Below are positions 15,137 through 22,759 of a DNA stretch of 28,697 nucleotides, in pieces. Source of the stretch: DUUS01 sp964416365 (GTDB lineage: Bacteria; Bacillota_I; Bacilli_A; RF39; UBA660); the NCBI GenBank assembly GCA_964416365.1, contig CAYQDO010000011.1, positions 1 through 28,697 of the forward strand. The letters run 5' to 3'. Both the position numbers and the translations under genes were made by a program. The notes beneath the pieces were generated by a model that was not told the origin of the DNA, searched no databases, and was given only the letters and a program-made list of their open reading frames with translations. How positions within the stretch are numbered: position 1 is the first letter of the stretch; every line of letters starts with the position of its first letter.

Positions 15137-15897
15137 ATTTTGGTCCTTTCGGTGATTTCAAGTTGCTTAGCTGTGACAATATTTGTAAACTCAATATTTT
15201 CTTGAGAAAAATATTCTTTGATATTTTCCATAGCCATTTCGGGAGTATTATTTTCTTCACTAAGATGGGCCAAAATAATTTTTTGAGTATTTGGTCCAAT
15301 TAACTTACTTAAATAATAAGAAGCTGATTGATTTGAAAGGTGACCAACATCACTTAGTACTCTTTGTTTTAACCATTTAGGATACTTACCATGTAAAAGC
15401 ATTTCGATATCATGATTGCTCTCAAAGATATAAAGATTCTTATTACATAACTTATCAAAATATTTTTTATTTAAATATCCAGTATCGGTTATTATTACAA
15501 CCGAAGAATTTTCTTCTGTAATGATATAACCCCTACTGTCAATTGCGTCATGACTAGTAGGGATTGATTCAATTTTTAAATTATTTATTTCTAAATCATC
15601 TTCTAAAAATATTACTTTGTCATATTCTTTTAGAACTGTTAAATCTTTTAACATTTTTTTGGTAACAATAACGGTTGGATGATATTTTTTTATTAAAGTT
15701 GGTAAAGCATTAATATGATCAGAATGGGTATGCGTAATAATAATATAATTAATATCTTTAAGTAAAACTTCAACTTCTCTTAGTTTGGCATCTAAATATT
15801 TCATGTTCATTCCGACATCTACTAGAAATAAATTGTCTTTGGTTTTAACTAAAGTTGAGTTACCCTTAGATCCACTTGCAAGTACTGTTACTTCCAT
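15133..15897 (-). CDS. walJ: MBL-fold hydrolase WalJ/YycJ
   Basis: A 254-residue metallo-beta-lactamase-fold protein of the YycJ group, implicated in Bacillota in coordinating DNA replication with cell-wall work. The nuclease-like metal motif is THTHSDHI (H56, H58, D60, H61), with SHD, DTGY and a late AHLSEENN. MEVTVLASGSKGNSTLV is the typical start. The frame extends 5 codons upstream to a TTG, but AGGTGATAAT before ATG 15895-15897 decides the start. It lies 8 bases after the M23 gene and overlaps rlmH, the order known from wal operons, yet walR and walK are not here. Confidence 0.88.
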   Translation of the reverse strand: MEVTVLASGSKGNSTLVKTKDNLFLVDVGMNMKYLDAKLREVEVLLKDINYIIITHTHSDHINALPTLIKKYHPTVIVTKKMLKDLTVLKEYDKVIFLEDDLEINNLKIESIPTSHDAIDSRGYIITEENSSVVIITDTGYLNKKYFDKLCNKNLYIFESNHDIEMLLHGKYPKWLKQRVLSDVGHLSNQSASYYLSKLIGPNTQKIILAHLSEENNTPEMAMENIKEYFSQENIEFTNIVTAKQLEITERTKI

Positions 15898-15905
15898 ATT
15901 ATCAC

Positions 15906-17438
15906 CTAACAATTATAGAATTTCTTACATGGATCAACAATAGCACCAAGATTGTTTCTAATCTCAAAGTGTAAGTGTGTCCCAGTGGATCTACCAGAAT
16001 GTCCCATATTACCAATTACTTGTCCACGTTTTACAAAATCTCCTACTTTAGCTTTAATATCTTTAGTTAAGTGAGCATATATGATCTTATAAGCTCCGTC
16101 TGAAGTTTGAACTGTCACTTTATTCCCGAAACCACCACCACAATTATCACGATAACCAGAACCAGATGATGCGCAACCGTTATTAGCTTCTATTACTACT
16201 CCATCGGTAGCAGAATAGATTGGTGAACCAAATCCTGCTCCAGAAATATCAAGACCATTATGATAATCACCCCATCTAGGTGATACATAACTGGTAATGG
16301 TACATGGATTAACGGTCGGCCATATCCACGAGCTATCAGCGCTTGTATAATATTGGAACCCATATCCGCTATTACTTCTAATACCACGGGAAATTATTTT
16401 ATTGATTACTGGTTTAATTTCAAAAGATAAAGCATGATTAATAACCAGATTATGGATTTCACCATTTTTATATAAAACTTTTTCAGTAACTCTAGTTACT
16501 CCATCTGATCCAGTTTGAATTACTTTTTGGGTACCATAATAAGCTTCTTCATCATCAATGTATTCCGTTTTGAAACGATATACTAAATCTTCAACAACGT
16601 GCATTTCCGCAACTATGGTAACTAATGGCTTAATTAAACCGATGTTTACTATTTGACCAGGTGTCAAAATAATATTTTCACTAGTAAATTGAGGATTTAC
16701 TATTAAGAATTCCCCAACAGATAGTTTATTATTGTGCGCTACAGTCCTGATATCATCACCTTGTTTAATTTCATAAGTATCTTGTTTTTCTAAAGTTCCA
16801 AACAATAAATATTTACTTATATCATTTGCACTGGTAAATATTTGAGAATCAACACTTATGAAATTTTCTTTAATAGCTATTTTTTCTTCCCAATAAATAG
16901 TTTCAATGTTAGATCCTATTTCAACTATTTCTAGTTGACTTTCAGTAGCATATAATTCAAATTCTTTTGAGCCAACAAAAGCTTTAATAACATCTTTAAA
17001 AGCTTCTTCAAAGTCTTCTTTTTTTAGAACATTTATATTAATATTTTCTTTATTTTGACTTTCATCTTCACTATTTGGATAATCAATAACTACCGTATAA
17101 CCATTAATAGTAAAAGGTTCTTTATCTTGAATTATTTCATATATTTCTTCTGAAGAAATAGCAACATCATTATAAGTATAAGTTGCTTTTATTTCTAAAC
17201 CTCTTGGGGGATATACTTTATCGACATTATATTTTTCTTTAATTTGCTTTTGCTTTTGATCAATTAGATCCAGAAGTTCTTTATCTGAATTAATATATCC
17301 GACAGTTTCACCATTTAAATAAACACGATAAACCTCGCTTGGTGTTCCTTCCCCTTGGGCGTTAATACCCACAAAAAAAACAAATATTCCAATAATAATT
17401 GAAAGAAAGAATCCTAGAATATTACTTTTGACATTCAT
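15906..17438 (-). CDS. Secreted LysM-G5-M23 cell-wall endopeptidase
   Basis: A 510-residue envelope enzyme. The signal or anchor helix is at about 6-27 (FFLSIIIGIFVFFVGINAQG); no lipobox. After a 190-residue region of unknown fold come a LysM domain at about 222-268 (YEIKQGDDIRTVAHNNKLSV ... LTPGQIVNI), a G5 domain at about 272-345 and a C-terminal M23 peptidase from about 385. Zinc ligands are visible: H393 and D397 in YHNGLD, and H490 in HLHFE, with H456 and H488 also conserved. It would cut peptide cross-links in peptidoglycan. Five cysteines in the last 135 residues suggest disulfides. The start codon overlaps the dnaB stop by one base (TAATG). Confidence 0.9.
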   Translation of the reverse strand: MNVKSNILGFFLSIIIGIFVFFVGINAQGEGTPSEVYRVYLNGETVGYINSDKELLDLIDQKQKQIKEKYNVDKVYPPRGLEIKATYTYNDVAISSEEIYEIIQDKEPFTINGYTVVIDYPNSEDESQNKENININVLKKEDFEEAFKDVIKAFVGSKEFELYATESQLEIVEIGSNIETIYWEEKIAIKENFISVDSQIFTSANDISKYLLFGTLEKQDTYEIKQGDDIRTVAHNNKLSVGEFLIVNPQFTSENIILTPGQIVNIGLIKPLVTIVAEMHVVEDLVYRFKTEYIDDEEAYYGTQKVIQTGSDGVTRVTEKVLYKNGEIHNLVINHALSFEIKPVINKIISRGIRSNSGYGFQYYTSADSSWIWPTVNPCTITSYVSPRWGDYHNGLDISGAGFGSPIYSATDGVVIEANNGCASSGSGYRDNCGGGFGNKVTVQTSDGAYKIIYAHLTKDIKAKVGDFVKRGQVIGNMGHSGRSTGTHLHFEIRNNLGAIVDPCKKFYNC

Positions 17439-18784
17439 TATTTTTCCTCGCTTGTTTTTAAATAGTTTCTGAAATTACTCATACTTCTTTCAAATAGTAA
17501 CTCAACTGTTCCAGTGCTACCGTTACGATGTTTACCAATAATTAGTTCAGTTAATGAAGTATTATTACTCTCTTGAGCAGTTTTATTATAATAATCATCA
17601 CGATATAATAACATAACAATATCAGCATCTTGTTCAATAGAACCAGATTCTCTTAAATCACTCATTAAAGGTCTTTTGTTTTCTCTTAGTTCGACGCTAC
17701 GAGAAAGTTGGGCTAAGGCTATAACTGGTACTTTTAATTCCATGGCCATAGTTTTTAATGATCTTGATATTTCTGATACTTCTTGTTGACGATTACCGGC
17801 ATATCTAACGCTTCCTTCAATTAATTGCAAGTAGTCGATTATGACCATAGATAAACCTTTATCACTGGTTGCAAGCCTGCGACATTTAGCTCTTATTTCT
17901 GAAACAGTCATGCCTGAAGCATCTTCAATATATATTTCAGTTTCACCTAGCTGACTCATAGCTTCATTGACTTTTTTCCAGTCATTATGCTCTAGTTTGC
18001 CGGTTTTAAGTTTATTCATGTCAATAGATCCAGTTGCGGCTATCATACGTAGAGCAAGTTGTTCAGCACTCATTTCCATATTAAAAACTGCTACTGGTTT
18101 TTTAGTATGTAACGCTGAATTAACTGCTAGATTTAAACCAAAAGCAGTTTTACCCATAGCTGGTCTAGCGGCTATAATGATAAGTTCATTTTCATGAAAG
18201 CCACTAGTTATTTTATCTAAATCATAAAATCCACTTGGTACTCCGGTAATATCTGCTTGGTTTTTAGCTAATCTTTCTAGATGTTCTTGGGTATTTCGGA
18301 TGACTTCGCCTATCGATTTAAATTCACCAGCTTTACGAGCTTTAGTGACGGCAAATATTTTCTTTTCCGCATCATCAATAATTTCATTAGTATTTTCTTC
18401 TTCATTATAAGCATTTTTACAAATTAGATTAGTTACTTCAATAAGTTTTCTTCTTAAAGCTTTTTCTCTAACAATATCAATATAATAATCAACATTGGCA
18501 GCCGTAATAACGGAATCGATTACTTCACTTAAATATTCAATTCCACCTATAGTATTAATACTACCTTTTTTCTCAATTTCATTTTTAACAGTAGCTGAAT
18601 CTAGCGGTATTTTATGTTCGTGTAATTCGTAAATTGCTTCAAAAATACGGCGATTTGCTTCAATTAAAAACATATCTGGAATAAGTTCTTCACAGACTTT
18701 ATCTAAGGCATAGCCGGTTAGAAAGGCAGAGCCTAGTACTGCCATTTCTGCTTCACTATTTTGGGGCAATTTACGTTCGATCAT
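17438..18784 (-). CDS. dnaB: Replicative DNA helicase
   Basis: Hexameric helicase of the replication fork (called DnaC in Bacillus subtilis), 448 residues, normal length. The N-terminal domain is at about 1-105 (KLPQNSEAEMAVLGS), then the linker and RecA-like domain with Walker A AARPAMGKT at 205-213 and Walker B MVIIDYLQLI. H4/DnaB motif segments (SEISRSLKTMAMELKVPVIA, LAQLSRSVE, RPLMSDLRESGSIEQDAD) are intact. It starts 2 bases after rplI, the conserved Bacillota pairing, and its stop overlaps the M23 start. Confidence 0.97.
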   Translation of the reverse strand: MIERKLPQNSEAEMAVLGSAFLTGYALDKVCEELIPDMFLIEANRRIFEAIYELHEHKIPLDSATVKNEIEKKGSINTIGGIEYLSEVIDSVITAANVDYYIDIVREKALRRKLIEVTNLICKNAYNEEENTNEIIDDAEKKIFAVTKARKAGEFKSIGEVIRNTQEHLERLAKNQADITGVPSGFYDLDKITSGFHENELIIIAARPAMGKTAFGLNLAVNSALHTKKPVAVFNMEMSAEQLALRMIAATGSIDMNKLKTGKLEHNDWKKVNEAMSQLGETEIYIEDASGMTVSEIRAKCRRLATSDKGLSMVIIDYLQLIEGSVRYAGNRQQEVSEISRSLKTMAMELKVPVIALAQLSRSVELRENKRPLMSDLRESGSIEQDADIVMLLYRDDYYNKTAQESNNTSLTELIIGKHRNGSTGTVELLFERSMSNFRNYLKTSEEK

Positions 18785-18786
18785 TT

Positions 18787-19230
18787 TTACACCTCTTCAA
18801 CAACTATTACTGCATTGGCGATTACTTTTTTATGCAGATTTATTTCTACAATATGAGTTCCTAAGGAATCTATCGCATGTGTTAATTTAATTAGTTTCTT
18901 GTCTATTTTAATATCTTTTTTAGCAAACTCTTCAGCTATTTGTTTACTAGAAACTGAGCCAAACAGTTTACCTTCCTTACCAGTTTTTAACTTAAATGTA
19001 AGATTCATTTTTTCAATTTTTGCTTTTAAGATATTTGCTTCTTTAATTAGTTCTTGTTCTTTTTCTTCTTTTTCTTGTAGTTCTTTTTCTAAATAAGTTT
19101 TACTACCAGATGTATACTTAATAGCTAGTCCTTTCTTAATTAGAAAGTTTTGAGCATAGCCATCACTGACATCTGCTATTTCATCTTTTTTACCAACGTT
19201 TTTAACATTTTGGAGTAAGATTACTTTCAT
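18787..19230 (-). CDS. rplI: Ribosomal protein bL9
   Basis: Large-subunit protein bL9, 147 residues. MKVILLQNVKNVGKKDEIAD and YAQNFLIKKGLA form the N-terminal rRNA-binding domain; residues about 50-75 are the long charged helix, and the C-terminal domain has KTGKEGKLFGSVSSKQIAEE. It is the first gene of the seven-gene operon down to 13709. SD AGGAGG lies 8 bases before ATG. Confidence 0.97.
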   Translation of the reverse strand: MKVILLQNVKNVGKKDEIADVSDGYAQNFLIKKGLAIKYTSGSKTYLEKELQEKEEKEQELIKEANILKAKIEKMNLTFKLKTGKEGKLFGSVSSKQIAEEFAKKDIKIDKKLIKLTHAIDSLGTHIVEINLHKKVIANAVIVVEEV

Positions 19231-19254
19231 AAAACATACCTCCTAGGTACAATT

Positions 19255-19263
19255 ATTATATCA
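19255..19263 (-). promoter_or_regulatory. Extended -10 promoter of the rplI operon
   Basis: TGATATAAT on the minus strand, 24 bases before the rplI ATG and directly after the lysozyme terminator. Confidence 0.65.
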
Positions 19264-19270
19264 AAGTATG

Positions 19271-19299
19271 AAAAAAAAAGATACTTTTTACTGTATCTT
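19271..19299 (-). terminator. Terminator after the lysozyme gene
   Basis: Stem AAGATAC / GTATCTT with an 8-base loop, followed by a run of T on the minus strand. The hairpin begins inside the stop codon region. Confidence 0.8.
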
Positions 19300-20470
19300 A
19301 TATATTATCTAAATACATGACATTAATATCTACTGGTCCAGCTATTCCGGGTATTTTTCCATTATTGGTTAACTGCCACATTAAGTACTTTTCCTGATAA
19401 TTAGTTTTATTTATGTAATGGGCTAACCATACTGGATAATGATGTTTATTTTCCCAAAAATTTTCCAGATAGGTTTTACTACTATAAAGCATTCCTTGAT
19501 AACCATGTTCTTTAACTGTTTTAATAAAAGTATCAGCCATTTCATTTAGGGTATATAAGCTAAACTTATATTCGCGAAATTTAGAAAAATCTTCCCAGTC
19601 AAAGGCAATAGACAAATCTAGAGATTGTCCATTTAGCTCATTTATAATCCATAAAGCTTGATTGATAGCTTCTTCCTTATTAGCAGATATTGTATAAAAA
19701 TATACCCCTACTTTTAAACCGGCAGCTTTAGCTTTTTCAAGGTTTTCTTTAAAATAACTGTCGAGTTTTGATTCACCAATACTTTTGCTTTGAAAACCTA
19801 ATCTAATCATCACAAAGGAAGCACCCGCTTTTTTTACTTCGTTAAAGTCAATCGTTTCTTGCCAGCTTGAAACATCTATCCCAAACTCTACATTACCTTT
19901 TTTATTATCTTCTATAACTTTAGAAAATTCCAGTGGTTCTTTTTCTGTGGGTTTGCTTTTTTCAATTTTTTCGGCAACATTAACGGTTAAATTTCTGATC
20001 GTTTCATTACCACTCTGATCAGTAATTTTCATCTCAATATCATATTTTCCTATTTGTGACGAATCAAATGTTCCGATAATTTCACATTTAGGATCAGTAT
20101 CATAATTATCTCCATAGATTAATGAATCACAAAAATTAGGATTAGTGTTTTGTTCTATAGTCTGGTTCGTTCCAGCATAAACAAAAGGTTTAGTTTTATC
20201 AACAACACTTACAAAAAAATCTCCATTATAATCTTTATCATTATATTTATATTTTATTTTAAATTTATTTTGACCGATTTTATCTGGAAATATTTTATAG
20301 TTTTCACTAAGAATTTGAACGTTACTGTTTTCAATTAAGTCTAAAAACATTATTTCTTCATAAACTGCTATTTCACTTGAAAAAGACAGAATTACATCAT
20401 CTGGTATTTCTTTTTGACAGCCACTTAATAAAAAAATTAAACTACCAATTAATATTTTATAAAACCTCAT
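19298..20470 (-). CDS. Lipoprotein GH25 lysozyme with Ig-like domain
   Basis: A 390-residue envelope hydrolase. The lipoprotein signal ends in LLSGC with C18. Residues about 90-168 form a bacterial surface Ig-like domain (DKTKPFVYAGTNQTIEQ ... YDIEMKITDQSGNETIRNLT). Residues 195-388 are a GH25 muramidase: FGIDVSSWQ (D199), VMIRLGFQ, KVGVYFYT, and the catalytic FDWED with D291 and E293, closing in LMWQLT and VDINVMY. It would cut the glycan strands of peptidoglycan. No SD precedes the ATG, which sits 6 bases after a TATAAT, so the mRNA is probably leaderless. It lies between rpsR and rplI, which often adjoin in Bacillota. Confidence 0.9.
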   Translation of the reverse strand: MRFYKILIGSLIFLLSGCQKEIPDDVILSFSSEIAVYEEIMFLDLIENSNVQILSENYKIFPDKIGQNKFKIKYKYNDKDYNGDFFVSVVDKTKPFVYAGTNQTIEQNTNPNFCDSLIYGDNYDTDPKCEIIGTFDSSQIGKYDIEMKITDQSGNETIRNLTVNVAEKIEKSKPTEKEPLEFSKVIEDNKKGNVEFGIDVSSWQETIDFNEVKKAGASFVMIRLGFQSKSIGESKLDSYFKENLEKAKAAGLKVGVYFYTISANKEEAINQALWIINELNGQSLDLSIAFDWEDFSKFREYKFSLYTLNEMADTFIKTVKEHGYQGMLYSSKTYLENFWENKHHYPVWLAHYINKTNYQEKYLMWQLTNNGKIPGIAGPVDINVMYLDNI

Positions 20471-20476
20471 AATAGT

Positions 20477-20485
20477 ATTATAGCA
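20477..20485 (-). promoter_or_regulatory. Extended -10 promoter of the lysozyme gene
   Basis: TGCTATAAT on the minus strand; only ACTATT separates it from ATG. Normal -10 to start distance would place transcription start at or next to the A of ATG. Confidence 0.65.
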
Positions 20486-20512
20486 AAAAAAAAGATATAA
20501 ATTATATCTTTT
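20484..20512 (-). terminator. Terminator after rpsR
   Basis: AAAAGATATAA / TTATATCTTTT hairpin running into nine T on the minus strand, starting at the rpsR stop codon. It touches the lysozyme promoter. Confidence 0.75.
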
Positions 20513-20726
20513 ATTTTACGTATGGAATAAGTGCCATAAAACGTGCTCTTTTAACTTGTGTAGCAATATATCTTTGATGTTTCGCACATGCTCCAGAAGC
20601 ACGTCTTGGAACTATTTTTCCTTTTTCATTGATGTATTTGCTTACTATCATAGCATCTTTATAATCAACGCTTTTTCCAGCGCACATTTGACATATTCTC
20701 TTCTTTTTACGATGAAATTCAGCCAT
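20511..20726 (-). CDS. rpsR: Ribosomal protein bS18
   Basis: Small-subunit protein bS18, 71 residues, reading MAEFHRKKKRICQMCAGK ... IVPRRASGACAKHQRYIATQ. It pairs with bS6 on the 30S platform. Two ATG codons are adjacent; the second (20724-20726) is 6 bases from GGAGG and gives the better spacing. It carries CxxC plus a third cysteine (GACAKH), so it may be a metal-binding C+ form. It is the last gene of rpsF-ssb-rpsR. Confidence 0.96.
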   Translation of the reverse strand: MAEFHRKKKRICQMCAGKSVDYKDAMIVSKYINEKGKIVPRRASGACAKHQRYIATQVKRARFMALIPYVK

Positions 20727-20738
20727 CATAATCCTCCT

Positions 20739-21197
20739 TTAAAATGGTAAGTCGTCGTCACTTAAAACTACTTCAGATCCAAAATCCTTAAAGGGATCTT
20801 CACTGATATCAGAAGTTTCGATTGGACTTTGTTCTATATTGTAATCTGGTGCTCCATTTGGAACTGTACCATTATTGTCACCTTTATTGCTTAAGAATGT
20901 AACATTATCAGCTACAACTTCAGTAACATATCTTTTAGTTCCATCTTGAGCATCATAACTTCTAGTTTGAATTCTACCGGTTACTCCAACAAGAGTACCT
21001 TTTTTACAATACTTAGCACAGTTTTCAGCTTGTTTATTCCATAATACTACGGAAATAAAATCAGCTTCTCTTTCTCCTGCTTGGTTAGTAAAACGTCTAT
21101 TAACTGCTACAGTAATAGTTGTTGTTATGTTACCACTAGCAATTGTTCTAAGTTCAGGATCTTTGGTAATTCTACCAACTAAACTAACGTTATTCAT
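20739..21197 (-). CDS. ssb: Single-stranded DNA-binding protein
   Basis: 152 residues. The OB-fold is at about 1-108 (MNNVSLVGRITKDPELR, FISVVLWNKQAENCAKY, GTLVGVTGRIQTRSYD) followed by a flexible acidic linker and the conserved tip DDDLPF, which docks replication and repair partners. Placement between rpsF and rpsR is the standard Bacillota order. It lies 3 bases after rpsF. Confidence 0.97.
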   Translation of the reverse strand: MNNVSLVGRITKDPELRTIASGNITTTITVAVNRRFTNQAGEREADFISVVLWNKQAENCAKYCKKGTLVGVTGRIQTRSYDAQDGTKRYVTEVVADNVTFLSNKGDNNGTVPNGAPDYNIEQSPIETSDISEDPFKDFGSEVVLSDDDLPF

Positions 21198-21200
21198 ATT

Positions 21201-21491
21201 TTACTCCTCATCTAATCTTATAATTAAATGTCTAATGATATTTTCATTAATTCCTGCTTTACGATCAAATTCAGCAATAGATTCAGGATTCGCTTCGCAA
21301 CTAAAGACAAAATAAAAACCACTAATTTCTTTTTTTATAGGATAAGCAAGATCTTTACGGCCCATGTCTCTTTCATCAATAATCTTACCTTTCATTTCAG
21401 TAATAATTGATTTTAAAGATTTCATAGCTTCTTTAACTGCTGTTTCCTCAATAGTAGTTTTTACAATAACCATTATTTCATATTTATTCAT
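21201..21491 (-). CDS. rpsF: Ribosomal protein bS6
   Basis: Small-subunit protein bS6, 96 residues, starting MNKYEIMVIVKTTIEE and containing RDMGRKDLAYPIKKEISGFY and FDRKAGINENIIRHLIIRLD. The open frame extends 29 codons upstream into the leader, but the SD GAAGGAGGGAAG and family length fix the ATG at 21489-21491. It is the first gene of rpsF-ssb-rpsR; the preceding leader looks autoregulatory. Confidence 0.97.
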   Translation of the reverse strand: MNKYEIMVIVKTTIEETAVKEAMKSLKSIITEMKGKIIDERDMGRKDLAYPIKKEISGFYFVFSCEANPESIAEFDRKAGINENIIRHLIIRLDEE

Positions 21492-21500
21492 TTTTCTTCC

Positions 21501-21557
21501 CTCCTTCTGGTCTAAACGGCTTGATTTAAAATCAAGCAAGGAGCCTATAAAAGCTCT
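21501..21557 (-). promoter_or_regulatory. Leader of rpsF operon with SD-sequestering fold (bS6:bS18-type)
   Basis: In the leader RNA, CTCCTT (21538-21543) can pair with AAGGAG of the rpsF SD (21501-21506). This would enclose a 9-bp hairpin GCTTGATTT / AAATCAAGC (21519-21537) that is followed at once by CCG. A helix with CCG next to it is the described binding signature of the bS6:bS18 complex in such leaders. The fold was found by eye; the binding role is inferred from the family. Confidence 0.6.
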
Positions 21558-21563
21558 GCAGGT

Positions 21564-21592
21564 ATTATAGCATACCACTTAAGTATATGCAA
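21564..21592 (-). promoter_or_regulatory. Promoter of rpsF-ssb-rpsR
   Basis: Extended -10 TGCTATAAT (21564-21572) with TTGCAT 17 bases upstream of the hexamer, minus strand. Confidence 0.65.
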
Positions 21593-21601
21593 ATAAATTA
21601 A

Positions 21602-22699
21602 TTAGACATTAAAGCGGAAATAACAGAGATCTCCATCTTTCATAATATACTCTTTTCCCTCTAAACGAACTTTCCCGGCTTCTTTAACTTTGATTTCTGA
21701 ACCATATTCTTTAAAGTCTTCAAATGACATGACTTCAGCCTTAATAAATCCTTTTTCAAAATCACTGTGGATAACGCCTGCGCATTCTGGTGCTTTCATT
21801 CCTTTTTGAAAAGTCCATGCTCTACATTCATCTTTACCAACCGTAAAGAAAGTTGCCAAACCTAGTAAATCATATGTTGCGTATATTAGTTTATCTAGCC
21901 CGCTATTTAATATACCTAAATCAGCTAAAAATTGTTTTTTATCCTCATCATTTAACTCAGCTAGTTCACTTTCAATTTTGGCACTCATAACAATAACCGA
22001 AGCATTTTCCTTTTCCGCATATTCTGATACTACTTTAGTATATTGATTATATCCAACTATGGCATCTTCCTCACTAACATTAGCCATATAAATAATTGAT
22101 TTTAAAGTTATAAATGAAAAGTTTTTTAATAGTAGAATTTCATCAGAAGATAATTCTATTCTTCTAAGCGGAATATTTTTAAGTAAACTGTCTTCACATT
22201 TTTTTAGTAATTCATATTCCATTACTTCTTTAGGATCTTTAGACATACTAACTTTTTTAGCAATCTTACCTAAACGATTTTGAACTATTTCTAGATCAGC
22301 CATGATAAGTTCCGTATTGATAATTTCAATATCTCTTATGGGATCAACAGCACCTTCAACGTGAATAATATCAGAATCATCAAAACATCTGACTACTTCA
22401 ACTATCGCATCTACTTCTCTAATATGAGATAAGAATTTATTACCTAAACCTTCACCTTCAGATGCGCCTTTTACTAGTCCGGCAATATCCGTAAATTCAT
22501 AAGTCGTAGGAATAGTTCTTTCCGGAAGATAAATATTTTCTAAATATTCTAATCTCGCATCTGGAACAGTTACTACTCCAACATTTGGATCAATGGTGGC
22601 AAAGGGATAATTTGCTGCTAAAATATTCTTCTTTGTTATGGCATTGAACAAAGTACTTTTTCCAACATTTGGTAAACCTACAATTCCAGCTTTTAACAT
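21602..22699 (-). CDS. ychF: Ribosome-associated ATPase/GTPase YchF (OLA1 family)
   Basis: An Obg-related P-loop protein that prefers ATP and binds ribosomes. 365 residues from MLKAGIVGLPNVGKST, with P-loop GLPNVGKS at 8-15 and the G3 motif DIAGLVKGASEGEGLG. The usual NKXD is replaced by NVSEED as in YchF (MANVSEEDA), and a C-terminal TGS domain runs from about 280 (TFFTVGKDECRAWTFQKG). The frame continues 11 codons upstream; the start at 22697-22699 matches the conserved N-terminus. It is located just before rpsF, as yyaF is in Bacillus subtilis, but has its own promoter. Confidence 0.96.
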   Translation of the reverse strand: MLKAGIVGLPNVGKSTLFNAITKKNILAANYPFATIDPNVGVVTVPDARLEYLENIYLPERTIPTTYEFTDIAGLVKGASEGEGLGNKFLSHIREVDAIVEVVRCFDDSDIIHVEGAVDPIRDIEIINTELIMADLEIVQNRLGKIAKKVSMSKDPKEVMEYELLKKCEDSLLKNIPLRRIELSSDEILLLKNFSFITLKSIIYMANVSEEDAIVGYNQYTKVVSEYAEKENASVIVMSAKIESELAELNDEDKKQFLADLGILNSGLDKLIYATYDLLGLATFFTVGKDECRAWTFQKGMKAPECAGVIHSDFEKGFIKAEVMSFEDFKEYGSEIKVKEAGKVRLEGKEYIMKDGDLCYFRFNV

Positions 22700-22722
22700 A
22701 TCATCACTTTCTTTCAATCGGT

Positions 22723-22731
22723 AGTATAACA
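22723..22731 (-). promoter_or_regulatory. Extended -10 promoter of ychF
   Basis: TGTTATACT on the minus strand, 23 bases before the chosen ATG, touching the htrA terminator. Confidence 0.55.
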
Positions 22732-22735
22732 CATA

Positions 22736-22759
22736 ATAAAAAGGCTTACTAGCCTTTTT
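22736..22759 (-). terminator. Terminator after htrA
   Basis: AAAAAGGCT / AGCCTTTTT stem with a 4-base loop, starting at the htrA stop, with TTTTTATT on the minus strand. Confidence 0.75.

Noticed and set aside
21492..21578. 29-residue N-terminal extension of bS6
   Set aside because: It runs through the promoter and leader hairpin; family length and SD fix the later ATG.
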